This document shows positions 53,936 to 64,000 of a DNA stretch of 64,000 nt, piece by piece. The DNA is from Calliopum simillimum. Lineage: Eukaryota; Arthropoda; Insecta; Diptera; Lauxaniidae. A program made the position numbers and the translations under genes. The notes under the pieces are model-generated. The model did no database searches, had not been told where the DNA came from, and saw only the letters and a list, made by a program, of their open reading frames with translations. Every line of letters begins with the position of its first letter. Position 1 is the stretch's first letter. The DNA lies in the NCBI GenBank assembly GCA_951812925.1, contig OX638369.1, forward strand, positions 50,773,061-50,837,060, read 5' to 3'.

Positions 53936-55516
53936 CTCCACTTTCCGATATTAATGACATGACAGAATATCACACGACAGATTTTGTATGATTTTTCGAA
54001 TCAATTTTGATGAAAATCTAATTATTACTTTACTTAAAAATACTTTGTTCATTTATATCTACTCAACATTGATTTTGTATTTGTAACTTCAAATATTTTA
54101 TATAGAATTTTCAGTTCGAATAAATTTACTTTGCTAACAATATTAAAGTTTAAATTCCATCTCTTGAAAAATTAGTAATGATGAAAATGTATCATATTTT
54201 GCCATCTTCTTACGGAACTAAATTCAGAACTTCCTGTTAGCTGAAGAAATTGTATAGATAATGAAAAAACAATTGTAAAAATAATTTTTTCGACGCATCC
54301 AACTACGTTCAGTTAGCGAGTGACAGCCATCTAAAACAGAATAATTTACTATGTATCACTTTTGATGAAAATAAGACCACTATGATTTAGGATATGAATA
54401 TGTTTTATAGTTCATCTCAAGTGTTGTACACTATAAATAAAGTGAAAATGAGAGGCATTTGTCACTTATCACATCACTTTTTGTTAGCTTCTTAAACCCA
54501 TAAAAAGCCGAACGTAGTAGAATGCGTTTGTTTCAACTTTTTTTGAGATTGTGCAATTTTTATTTCTAATTTGTGGACTTTACTCATGTCAATTTTTATT
54601 AATTAAACAAAAAATTGAAAGAAAAAAGAAAACTAAACCGAAATTCCTAACTGTCTAGCAAATTTAGCTGCTGCATAGTTTTTTTTTTTCTATCCCTGTT
54701 AGTTTAATGAATAATTGTCCAGGCAAAACAAAACCACAAAGTATTTTTACTTCTCTAACATCTAAATTACGGATGGCAATTACATTTTATTTCTTTATTG
54801 TATCTACTATTTAGATATTTCTCTTTTAATTGGTATTACAATAAAATTTAGTTTGAAAACATGAATATATGTAATGTTAAGATTTTTTACATCCTTCTGC
54901 GTTTTTATGTTGGAATTACATAGTACATACTAAAATTTTTTTGAGTCGTAAGTTAAATCAATTTATAGAACCTAAATACTGCGAAATATAGCACTGCACT
55001 GGTGCTGTTAAAACAATTTTTTTTTTTTGTATTTTCAATATTTCTTTTTAGTGAAAAAGAAAAATACTTCAATAGTACATTTAAAAAAGATCTGTTAAAT
55101 GGTACACTCCATATTAAAAATGCACACTTACTATGTAAAACTAGTGCCCTTTAATTTAAACCAAACGCTTATAGTCGCATTAGTTTAAGACAAATAATAA
55201 TAAAATCATAGATTAATATAAGGATAGTACTTGTAAAAAAACAAAAATCTGTTTTTTCTTGTTTAGTAATAAATTGTATGTTGTTTCTTAATTTAAATAA
55301 AAGTAAATTTTATACCTGGTGTTGCTGTATTGCAAAACACGCATTATTATAAAGTTCGTTCAATGCAAACTGGTCAAATTAATTGAGATCTAAATATAAA
55401 AAGGTGGAATTTGTGAAGTTACTTACTTAAAAAACGTTTAAAAATATATTCACCTTTTAAGAAAAAGATCACACTTTATAAAAGATGCACGAGCCACTCA
55501 AGTACACTTGTGTTGC
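53936..55516. other. 3' side of SC35, probable 3' UTR and spacer
   Basis: AT-rich sequence downstream of the SC35 stop codon on the minus strand. Part of it must be the 3' UTR. Several minus-strand AATAAA hexamers exist (for example near 54787) but none can be chosen by eye. Confidence 0.35.
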
Positions 55517-58500
55517 TTAAGATCGGCTACGACTACGCGAAACACTTCTGGCTCCACCAATAGCTCCATTGCGACTTTGACTGCGACTTAATGATTTGCG
55601 TATTGGACTGCGTGAGAATTTATTACGACGTACTGGCGAACGACTGCCAGCGGAGCGAGAACGTGAGCGTGGCGAATAAGATGGGCGACGTCGAGGACTA
55701 CGTGAAGTACGACGACGTATGGGCGAACGTGAGCGACGTCTACCGCCTCCACCACCACCACCACCGCCACCACCACGGCGATTATTGTTGTTACGCCTGT
55801 TTGGTGATGTTGGACGCCCATAACGAGCCATTTGAACACGCAACTCCCTGCCATCTAACATACGACCATCCATGGCTTCCAATGCATCTTCAGCATCACG
55901 CTTATCATAAAATCTAAAGGAAAGGGGAATATTGATTATTTTAATGGAAACCTAAAGCTTACTTTTTTAATTAAATAATTAATTTTTGTAGTTTTCGTAC
56001 GTATGTTGACTAGGACAATTTCGTAGTCAACCGTTGCAAGTTAAAAACATTTTTCTCGCACTTAAGTACATTAGATTTAATTTTTTTAAAACAAAAAACA
56101 AATCAATTTTTTACAAAAGCGCGTTTTATTACAGAAAATAAAAATTAGTTCAGCTTTAACATAATAAAAGTCGTATTAGCTAGACATGTTTTAGACAAAC
56201 CAATGCCAAAGCAATTTTTGTATATTGGGCCTTATCATGAATAGATAGACATTCACAAGAATTTTTCCGCCGACCGCCTTGCAGTCTGCGTTGCAAACTG
56301 AAAAAAATGAGATTATGCATTCATGGAGTCCCATTATCAGGGTGATAAAATTTTCCAAATGCCAATGTGGGACATTCTTGAACTATCAAAAAAAAAAAAA
56401 AAAAATTAACGCTTTTTGAAATGTCAACTCTGGACATTATAAATAAAGTTCCAAAAAACTAAACAAATTCTGAACAATTGCGATTAAAATAACAATATTT
56501 TAAGATCATAAGCAGAACAACAAACAAAAAAAAAATCAATAATCGCAATGTAATTTTGATTATGATAATGTATATTTTAATTACCAGAATCGATTTTGAT
56601 AAGAAACATTCTCTATTTATTAGCTACCAACAATGAATACATTCGACCTTACTGTTTCATTGTTTTTATTTATTTTAGTTCAAATCGAAATCGAATTAGA
56701 TGATAAGGGTGAATTTAATTTTTCATAATTTTCTATAATTTAATTTTTTGACAATAGGGGAAGATGGGGTTACAGTTTTGACTTTGTGGCTAAAAATAAA
56801 ACTAATTAACAGCTTCTTCAAAATAACTAGTATGATGTTAAATAAGTATTGGGTGTACAACTTAAAAACCGGAATTTTTTTATTGTGGAAAAGTGTTACA
56901 ATATATTTTATTCAAAGTATTGTCCATTGGAAGCTACAACATTTCCCCATCTTTCAGGCAATTTATGAATTCCATCCCAAAAAAATTGCGCCGGCTTGGC
57001 GGCCAAAAATGAATCGAGCCAATTTTCGATATCTTGAACTTAAGTGAACCGTATTCCTGATAGGGCATTTTGCATTGATCGGAACAAATGGTAGTCTGAT
57101 GGTGCACGGTCTGGGCTATAAGGCGGGTGAGGCAAAATTTGTATAGATTTCCCATCCGTTGTTTTCCAGGTAATTTTTGACTGGGGCAGCAATATGTGGC
57201 CGAGCGTTATCGTGGTAGAAAATGATTGACTCGTGTCTGGTCGCAAACGTTGGCCGCTCTGCCTGGGTTTTCTGCTTCAATCGGATCAATTGTTGACGAT
57301 AGAGTTGAGCATTAATGGTTTGGCCACCTGGCAACAGCTCATAATGGATCACACCTAGCTGGTCCTAACCAGGACGTTCTTTGTCTTCGACATCAAAATC
57401 ATAAACTTCTACAAGCAAACTATGACTTTCCGCAGCAGTTTTCTTTACAAAAAAATGACCCAACAGAACCTCCCGCAAATGCTGTCTTTTTCTCCAATTT
57501 TCGAAGTTATTCATCGTGAAAAATAATAATGATGCACACAAGATAAAATTGTTTTGTTGACTGATTTTGACAGCTGTCAAATGTACCTTCAAAATGACAT
57601 ATATATATAAAGTTCGACCTTTCACGATATTTGTTAGTACGGTTCCGGTTCTTAAGTTGTACACCCAATACAATATTAGGCTTCTAAAGTAGTGTAAACT
57701 AAAGACGATGCGGTTTATCAATTAAGAGTAATGACAGATTTTCTGGAGATACTCAAAAAGTACGAATGTGCGTACATTCGTACATAACGTGGGGCAATTA
57801 TATACGTACATGGGTCGAATGGAAGAGTATCCTCTTCAACCTTATACTCTTACTTTTTTTTATACTAAATAAATTAAAATTACGCTTCATAAGGGTAAAT
57901 TTGTGTGTACGAATGTACCCCGTAAACTACATGTACGAATGTGCCCCCAAACTAATCAACAAAAGTTTTTATAATTTTTATTAAAAGCTATTAGCATTTA
58001 ACAATGTTGAAAAAAAATGTTCGTACTCGAAAAACACACAAAGACTTTTTTCGGCAAAGTCAACAATCGTAACACGGCCACATTTCACCAGCTAAATAGT
58101 TGCAAAAGCACCAATATTGCATACAAGCGCGGACATGCTAACGTCTATAGTTTTCTAAATAAAGCCATTGTACGAAGGTACCCCGTGTACAAATCTACCC
58201 ACCTTCCCCTACAGTCATATTTAGTACTGTCCTGCCATTTTTTATTAGGCCGGGGTTTTGCTTGAGGGTAACAAAAAATATTCTCAACTGCCCATATTGC
58301 GCGTAGTGCATAACTTTCCGCAAATACAGAACTGCCCCACAGAATCCGGGGCGTTTGGTCAGACTGCCAATCATCGATACACATACCCAATAATATATAA
58401 CAGCCGAATTAATAAAAACTAGTAAGGGCGTTACCTTTGGATTGACCAAAAATTAAATACCCCATACGGCTATTCCCCTAACTATTCTAAGCATCTGCGC

Positions 58501-61500
58501 AAGTTTGGTTACCATTGCCTCAAATAACGTTTGCAATACAGCATTATAAAGATGATGCTTATGTTACAGGTGATATGTCCACTCACTATTATTAGCATGT
58601 GTGCAAATTTGGTTACAACGTGCCAGTTGACAGAGCAAAGCCATCGTACCCAATTTAACTGAATTATCTTGGTTAGTTTTCCCGTAAAAAAAATATTTAC
58701 ATGAACAGACAGACTGACAACCAGCCAGAAGGACAGGAGATTTGGCTGATCAAGAATATAGATACATATCGTCGCAAAAAAAAGCGAATCGTTACTTTAT
58801 TGGGGAATTTCTCCCGCAAAAAACTAACGATTCGCTTTTTTTTGGGAATTTCTCTCGCAAACGGATCAGTAACGGATCCGTAACGGATAAAAAGCGGAGA
58901 TATGAACTGTTTGGCACACTGGGTTAGGAGGCTTTGTGATGAAAATGGTGAGTTACAGGACAAAAAGAATTAGAATCTTTTTTGTGGAGAATTACAGGTT
59001 CTACAAATAATATTGATTTATATTTACGAAAAGTAACTGTTTCGGATATATTCGATGAAGTCGAATTTTTAGATTTTTTGCAGTTTTTTAAGAATATTTC
59101 CCAAACGGTTACTTTTTGGTTAATGCAAATCAATGTTGATTGTAGTACTTGTAATTCCCCACAGAAAAGATTCTCGTACTTTTTATCGTGAAAACACATG
59201 GATTACGGAACAGGCCTGTTAATTTCTTTTTTTTTTTTTTTTAATTTTTAAGAGAGTTAAAAAAAACTGATCACAAGTCCATTACTACTGAAATTTAGAA
59301 AAATATTTTTTTCCATTTCATAGATCGTTATTCTGTTTATTTAAAAAATTCTGAAAACTCTAAAAGAAATGGAGTTCTGAGCTGTTGTTTAGATCTCCAA
59401 TTCATGTATTTCGTAATGCGAAATACCATACCACAAGTTTTTAAGGGCATTTTGTAATTTTTTTTGGTCATTTTGGCATTAAAATCCGAGCCCTACTCAT
59501 CATTTATGCTATACTTAGGTATATATTCAGACGTCGCAAATACGATCATATATCAGACGTACGGTTTGCTTTCCTTGGCTGTAGCTTAAGTGATTATATG
59601 GATATGCGTAATTTAATTTTTATAAAAAAGTTAATGTTAACAAAACAACCTATCTGTACGAGAAGTTACATCACTTTCAAAGCACACGCACATTTAATTT
59701 AGTTGTTCCGTGGTTCAATTACCTCAACAGTAGGCGCTTATTTTTTGTGCACGCGGCTGTATTATGAAACTCACTCCCTACTACGGTTAAACAATTAAGC
59801 AATATTATCGAGTTGAAGCGGGCTTTGATGAATAAAAGATAATTAGTTCTAGTCAGACATTTGTTAAATAAAAAACTAGTCTCTGTATATCTGCATTATG
59901 CTTTATTGTGATCTAGTTTCGAGAATTATTTATCTTGCTTCTATTATTGTTAAATCAAAATTGTTTAATAAGTGTTCAACACTTTTATTTATTAGGTTTA
60001 GTTATAGTGTACTATAAAAGATATCTTGTCTTATTGTACTTTAGTTAAAATAAATAAATAAATAAAAAAAATAAATAATTAAAGGAATAGTCACTTAATT
60101 TCAACTTCTTTCAGAGATAAAGTTAAATTTTGAGCAAATATTATTAACTTAGAAAAAAGATTAATCCTGATTCTGTGATTTCTTGATAAAATTTTTGTCA
60201 AGAAATTTTATCAAGACTTTTAACACATTGGCTGCCATGGCTATTGATTTCAATAGCCAGTACAGTTTCATTCAGGCTTGTGGCTATGGATTTCCATAGC
60301 CAGTAGTTTTTTGTTATTTTGCCTCGTCATGAAAAATGCATAGCATCTAGAAACAAAATTTAATACAAAACGAATAGCTTATTACCACTCTTAGTGCTAA
60401 GTGAACTTGGTTTGAGGAGTTTTTGGTTTGTTTAGATTTTATAGCCATTTATTTTGAGAAATAATAAAAACTATTTCAGTAGGGGAAAATTCTAATAGCT
60501 AAAAGTCGAAAAAATAATGGTAGGCTTCTCAAACTTTGCAGGCATGATACCTTAATAAGTATTTCCAATCTATATGTGTAAGTTTGGACGAATTTGAACA
60601 ACTCTAGCTTTATTTTTTCGACTTGCTCAAAATTAGGATTTTCCCACAATGTGTGCATTCGCCATCTTGGATTTAAGAATTCTCAAATTTTGGCTTCAGA
60701 TTCGTGATCAGCGACCCCCAAAATCCCCGGGTGATGCAATTTACGCCAAAATATTAAAAAAAAATTTATTTTACGACCCCTTTCGGCGCGTTTTACAACG
60801 TTTTCAGATTGAAATTTTTGAAAGCGCCACTGGGCTTTCAAAAGCTTTTAAAAAATTTTGGGATCCAAAACTTTATTTTCCGTCCGCACAAATTCTCGCG
60901 ACGGAGGTGATCGGTTGACGTGAAACGTCCCATATATATTTATATACAGTACTGTTAACTTTATAACACTTCTTTCTTCTTCCTGGCTATTGAAAATAAT
61001 ATCCACGGCACTTGGCAAACAGATAGAGTCTATCTTTGCATAGGGTGCCGTGGCTATGATATTCAATAGCCAGGACTAAATATTTTCTAGGACTTCCAAA
61101 AGTTGTAGAAACGCAACTTAACACCTAACAATGACCGTTATTTCATATAAAACATGAAAATAGAAAAAAAAAATTTTGGCACCCTGGGAAACAGTACAAA
61201 ATTTGGTCTGGCAGTCAATGTGTTAAACGGTCAAGTTGGCTAAATTTTAATTGTATACGCTTTTATAGTAATAAAATTTAGAAAATCGATTTTCAACATA
61301 ACGCTTAGCTCAGTTAGTAGGATCGTCAACTAGCAACGCAGAGGTCGTAGGTTCAATTCCCCAGCGAACTTGAACATTTTTTTATTGTTTTTTCATGTTA
61401 TTTCTTTTTTCGTTTTTTTCCTTGGTTTCTTTTTTTTAAATTTTTTCCAGTTCGGAAACTTTATTCCAGCAAATTTCACATTATTAATGCTGTTCTACCG

Positions 61501-63357
61501 CATGCACGGAACGTGAACGTGAGGTTGCACTTATTTCCGAAACATTTTTGACAAGATTCATGTCCAATTTAACGTTCCCAAAATACGAACGGACAATGGC
61601 AGTAACATTTTCTGAATATCATGCGGCTTTAAATCATCCACAAGACTACGACACAAGGTTGCAGGAAATCTAAAATTTTGTATAAACTCCTTTTGTGGAA
61701 AGGAACATAGATCGCTATTAACGCGAAGGAATTGCATTTGATATCTTATTTTGTTTTTAGGGTTTTCTTCTTCTGCGTGTATCAAAATTGCAAACATCTA
61801 CAGTTCTTCCATTTGTGCAGTTGTTAATTCAAATAAAAAAGATGAAAATATAAAAATAAAATAATTTGTCAAGGGCAAAAGCCGTATTGAATATTTGTCA
61901 CCAAGACCGCTACGACCTCTGCGTTGCTAGTTGACGATCCTACTATCTGAGCTAAGCGTTATGTTGAAAATCGATTTTCTAAATTTTATTACTATAAAAA
62001 CGTATACAATTAAAATTTAGCCAACTTGACCGTTTAAAAATCTTGATAAAATTACTTGACAAAAATTTTATCAAGAAATCACAGAATCAGGCTGTAAATG
62101 CTGAGAATTCTCAACATTACAGCAGCCGCACAGATTAGAAAGAACATTAAAACATAAAGGTAGGCATGTCCAGCAAGCGTTCTGTTTATAGTTTTTAAGT
62201 CCTGTGGTTCAAATAAAGCTATGTATATACAAAGGTTTTGTTGGAATATTAGAAAAAATAAATTTCTTTGATTTGATATCAACTATCAATATACATAAGG
62301 AAATGTCTATACGGGGCGTTCCGCGTACGCGAAAACTCCTCTCTCTCTCTCAATTTACTCAATTAGCGTACGCGAAACTCAATTAGTGTACGCGAAATCC
62401 AGTGAAGTTTTTTCCCCCGGGGAACTTGATTAATTTATGTACTGATCCGCGGCCGAAGGCCGCCGCGAAGCCGGTGTTGAATGTCTGAGGGGTTTAAATC
62501 CTGATCTGCGGCCGCAGGCCGCCCACTTACCCCTACTTTTATGTAAAATTACTGTTGTAACGAAGATGCGTCCCGGGGGAAAAAACTTCACTGGATTTCG
62601 CGTACGCTAATTGAGTAAATTGAGAGAGAGAGAGGAGTTTTCGCGTACGCGGAACGCCCCGTATAGACAGACTCCATACATAAATATATAAAAATTTTAA
62701 ATGGCTATAAGTTCGAAAATGTCTTACACGTACTGCACTTGAAATGCACAGATTTAAAAAAAAAAAATAGTTAAGCTTCAAGCCGAATTTAAATGTATCC
62801 ATATTTTTTCCCTCGCAACCCTTAAATTATAAAATGACAACACTGAAAAATATAATGCCGCGTTTTTAGTCGTTCACAAAATGTGTATAACGTGGCACAG
62901 CAATTTTGAGGTTAGGAATGATGGGAGCTGAGACCGATTCACTACACATCTAATTTCGTATATATATGTACATTAACTACCAATGAACCTCCCTAAAATT
63001 TCTTAAGCTTACCTGACAAAAGCAAATCCTCGACTTTCTCTTGTGTATCGGTCGCGTGGAATATAAATGTCGCCAACTTCACCGCATCTTTCAAAGACGC
63101 GACGCAAATCCTCAGGCGTTGTACGATAAGTCAAATTATCCACCTACAAATGTAACATGTTAGTTAGAGTTTATCAAAATTCTTCACAAAAGAAAAATTC
63201 TACATACTAGGCAGCCATTTTTTTTTTTTGATGCGACAATACAAAATGATTTCAAGATTACCTTTAGAGAAACCATTCCATCAATCCTTGGAGGTGGTCG
63301 ATTTGAATTTCCACCGCTACCTCCGCCGCCACCACCACCGCCACCGCTGTGACTCAT
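55517..63357 (-). CDS. SC35: serine/arginine-rich splicing factor SC35 (SRSF2-like)
   Basis: SC35 binds exonic enhancers and recruits the spliceosome in the nucleus. Exons on the minus strand are 63357-63262, 63143-63013 and 55913-55517, joined in frame to give 207 residues. The N-terminus is glycine-rich (MSHSGGGG), then [13 protein letters not shown] leads into an RRM at about 26-104. The RRM is split by the introns: RNP2 (KVDNLTY) crosses the exon 1/2 border and RNP1 (RGFAFVRF) the exon 2/3 border. [20 protein letters not shown] and [20 protein letters not shown] are diagnostic of SRSF2. After a run of eleven glycines, an RS domain fills the C-terminus ([19 protein letters not shown]). Intron 2 is 7.1 kb and full of transposons, while intron 1 is 118 bp. 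Upstream of the start, 63358-63660 probably holds the promoter and 5' UTR. Confidence 0.96.
56225..56345. mobile_element. worn palindromic element in SC35 intron 2
   Basis: GGGCCTTATCATGAATAGAT and ATTCATGGAGTCCCATTATC, with CTTGCAGTCTGCGTTGCAAA between, resemble a diverged member of the GGGGTTATCG family at 47959 and 48601. Confidence 0.4.
56849..57668 (-). mobile_element. internally deleted mariner transposon
   Basis: Inverted ends TTGGGTGTACAACTTAAAAA and its complement (CTTAAGTTGTACACCCAA), each with a TA duplication (56847-56848 and 57669-57670). The length is 820 bp, against about 1.3 kb for intact mariners. It lies inside a pogo-like element within SC35 intron 2, in the same orientation as the host gene. 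Confidence 0.85.
57040..57513 (-). pseudogene. mariner transposase, deleted and frameshifted
   Basis: The N-terminal part [20 protein letters not shown] begins at 57513. An internal deletion then removes most of the DNA-binding domain and the first catalytic Asp. The reading resumes with [20 protein letters not shown] and [14 protein letters not shown], which holds the second catalytic Asp. The third falls in another frame ([15 protein letters not shown]), so a frameshift lies between. It cannot encode an active enzyme. Confidence 0.85.
58418..58760 (+). mobile_element. mini-me-like repeat, degenerate copy
   Basis: AACTAGTAAGGGCGTTACC, then AATTAAATACCCCATACGG at the left and AGACAGACTGACAACCAGCC, GGCTGATCAAGAATATAGAT at the right match the family ends. 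The middle is strongly diverged and the 141-bp units are gone. Confidence 0.65.
58762..58892 (+). repeat. local repeat of AAAAAGCGAATCG and TCTCCCGCAAA words
   Basis: GAATCGTTACTTTATTGGGG, GAATTTCTCCCGCAAAAAAC, then GAATTTCTCTCGCAAACGGA and ACGGATCCGTAACGGAT. Short direct and inverted words are mixed in 130 bp. Confidence 0.45.
58929..59218. mobile_element. CAGGCCTG-family foldback, left-truncated copy
   Basis: The right end GATTACGGAACAGGCCTG is intact and the interior matches copies 1 and 2 (GAATTACAGGTTCTACAAAT; CCAAACGGTTACTTTTTGG). The left terminal 40 bp are missing. Confidence 0.75.
59243..59372 (+). repeat. dispersed repeat, copy 2
   Basis: Matches 53806-53935 (TTTTTAAGAGAGTTAAAAAA, then CCATTACTA and TTATTCTGTTTATTTA). 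Confidence 0.5.
60224..61222. mobile_element. TTAA-flanked (piggyBac-type) non-autonomous element
   Basis: Ends CACATTGGCTGCCA and TGGCAGTCAATGTG, with TTAA on both sides (60220-60223 and 61223-61226). The opposite arm of the host element shows the empty site with a single TTAA. Subterminal palindromic words TGGCTATTGA/TCAATAGCCA and GGCTATGGATTTCCATAGCC recur near both ends. No transposase domain is recognisable in the 999 bp. Confidence 0.85.
61299..61370 (+). repeat. tRNA-like sequence in left arm
   Basis: GCTTAGCTCAGTTAGTAGGA (box A-like) and GAGGTCGTAGGTTCAATTCC (box B-like) have tRNA spacing, but the acceptor and anticodon stems do not pair well. A complementary copy without the T-arm end lies at 61900-61970. 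It is a tRNA-derived relic, not a working tRNA. Confidence 0.55.
61558..61797 (-). pseudogene. possible Harbinger transposase N-terminal fragment
   Basis: Minus-strand reading [20 protein letters not shown] and [20 protein letters not shown] resembles the start of HARBI1-like nucleases (F.FR....CR.L...L.P followed by PLS....L..L). The frame ends before any catalytic residue. Identification is by short motifs only. Confidence 0.45.
61900..61970 (-). repeat. tRNA-like sequence in right arm
   Basis: Complement of the left-arm tRNA-like block: GCTTAGCTCAGATAGTAGGA and GCAACGCAGAGGTCGTAGCG on the minus strand. The GGTTCAATTCC part is replaced. Confidence 0.55.
62304..62675. mobile_element. foldback element with CpG-rich ends in SC35 intron 2
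   Basis: Arms of about 120 bp begin TATACGGGGCGTTCCGCGTA and contain TCTCTCTCTCTC, GCGTACGCGAAA and TTTTTTCCCCCGGG, with complements at 62569-62668. The loop is GC-rich (CCGCGGCCGAAGGCCGCCG; TGCGGCCGCAGGCCGCCCAC). The left arm has a small internal duplication of GTACGCGAAA. Confidence 0.8.
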
Positions 63358-63660
63358 AGTTTTTTAATTATTTAAAGTTTAAAACTTTAATTATTCCTGC
63401 ACCGAACAGTTCTTATCTAATTTTTTCCAAAATGGCGTAGCCCTTTCTTGCTAAGATACGTCGCACGACCAAAGTCACGTCACACTATACAAAGCAGCAG
63501 CAGGAACGGAAATGAAATTTTCGCCAGAATTTTTTCATGTATATTTTTTCAAAATGTCTGTCTGCAGCAGCGTTGCCAGTTGGTTACATTTTATACATTT
63601 TGCGTAACTTTTTGGCCTCTCACGTAACTTGGAAGTAACTTCGTAATTGCTATACCTAAA

Positions 63661-63932
63661 TTGGAGCGTCAGCGTTATTTTACTGTCAAATTTCTCATGT
63701 ATGTATATACAATTTGTATGGCATATACCGAAATTGCCAACGATCAACGCACAGCTATTCGAATTTCTAATTTTGACAAAGCGTTATGGAGTGAAGTTAG
63801 CTGCAGAAAAGTAAAAAATTAAGCAATAATATGATTCTGACAAACAAATGACTTCAACCCAACGCTCTTTATTTCGGTATGGCGATTGACGATTTTGTGT
63901 AACGTTAAATAACGCAACGCCTGACGCTCCAA
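63661..63932. mobile_element. MITE with TTGGAGCGTCAG ends upstream of SC35
   Basis: TTGGAGCGTCAGCGTTATTT and AAATAACG, then CTGACGCTCCAA, are inverted. It is 272 bp, about 300 bp upstream of the SC35 start codon, so it may sit next to or in the promoter. Confidence 0.65.
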
Positions 63933-64000
63933 TTTATGTATGGCAGTAAGTTTTAAGGTTTTGCACATTACCCTACTTTATATTTCCGATTTTTTCTTAA

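Larger units (their letters stand above)
56757..58209. mobile_element. pogo-like non-autonomous element hosting a mariner
   Basis: Ends GGGGAAGATGGGG and CCCACCTTCCCC lie between TA dinucleotides (56755-56756 and 58210-58211). Without the mariner it is about 630 bp. Repeated TGTACGAATGTACCCCG-like words at 57765-58190 suggest subterminal binding sites. The ends resemble those of the pogo-like element at 27574. Confidence 0.65.
60166..62091. mobile_element. inverted-arm element with tRNA-like heads and Harbinger-like fragment
   Basis: The ends CCTGATTCTGTGATTTCTTG and CAAGAAATCACAGAATCAGG are exactly inverted. The arms continue past the nested insertion: CGGTCAAGTTGGCTAAATTT, ATTGTATACG, AATCGATTTTCAACATAACG and a tRNA-like stretch, each with its complement at 61905-62035. 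The loop (61376-61890) holds a transposase-like fragment on the minus strand. Confidence 0.7.

Noticed and set aside
55591..55917. Plus-strand ORF with a histidine run
   Set aside because: It is the antisense shadow of the SC35 glycine run and RS domain.
60649..60918. ORF of 89 codons inside the TTAA element
   Set aside because: No resemblance to a piggyBac transposase and no conserved motif.

Overview
The window is AT-rich nuclear DNA from an insect, most likely a schizophoran fly. The reasons are small phase-conserved introns with GT-AG ends, an SC35-type SR protein with the fly form of the RRM, mini-me/DINE-like repeats with (GGCT)n tracts, and mariner, pogo-like, Harbinger-like, piggyBac-like, hAT and Penelope remnants. 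I cannot name the genus. All calls come from reading the sequence; no search was run.

Six protein genes are supported. (1) THOC7, plus strand, 9516-10784, 3 exons. (2) A DUF389 multi-pass membrane protein, plus strand, 30224-35709, 9 exons. (3) The mitochondrial peptidyl-tRNA hydrolase ICT1/mRpL58, minus strand, 35984-38676, 4 exons, tail-to-tail with the DUF389 gene. (4) The tRNA guanine-26 dimethyltransferase TRMT1, plus strand, 41133-46140, 6 exons, head-to-head with mRpL58. (5) An unrecognised single-exon protein with a possible C-terminal membrane anchor, minus strand, 46357-46932, tail-to-tail with TRMT1. (6) SC35/SRSF2, minus strand, 55517-63357, 3 exons with a 7.1-kb second intron full of transposons. 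Every exon-exon junction listed keeps frame. The genes are RNA-related housekeeping genes (mRNA export, mitochondrial ribosome rescue, tRNA modification, splicing) plus two of unknown role. They do not form a pathway-level cluster.

The rest is a dense record of mobile elements, often nested. 0.3-1.3 kb: a mini-me-like repeat with a 333-bp tandem duplication. 2.1-4.7 kb: several MITEs. 5.8-7.7 kb: two mini-me copies facing each other. 8.4-9.35 kb: a foldback element holding 111-bp tandem repeats. 12.1-13.1 kb: a fourth mini-me copy. 16.8-19.0 kb: a Penelope-like element whose two inverted arms each hold a hammerhead-ribozyme-like motif. 22.8-24.1 kb: a dead mariner interrupted by two head-to-tail foldback elements. 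25.8-28.6 kb: a nest of at least four elements. 48.3-50.3 kb: an inverted repeat of about 1.9 kb with long arms, a candidate hairpin-RNA source. 56.7-58.2 kb: a pogo-like element with an internally deleted mariner inside. 60.2-62.1 kb: an inverted-arm element with tRNA-like heads and a Harbinger-like fragment, split by a 999-bp TTAA-flanked element.

The best candidates for a second look are the paired hammerhead motifs, the long hairpin, the tandem foldback pair, the DUF389 gene and the unrecognised anchored protein.
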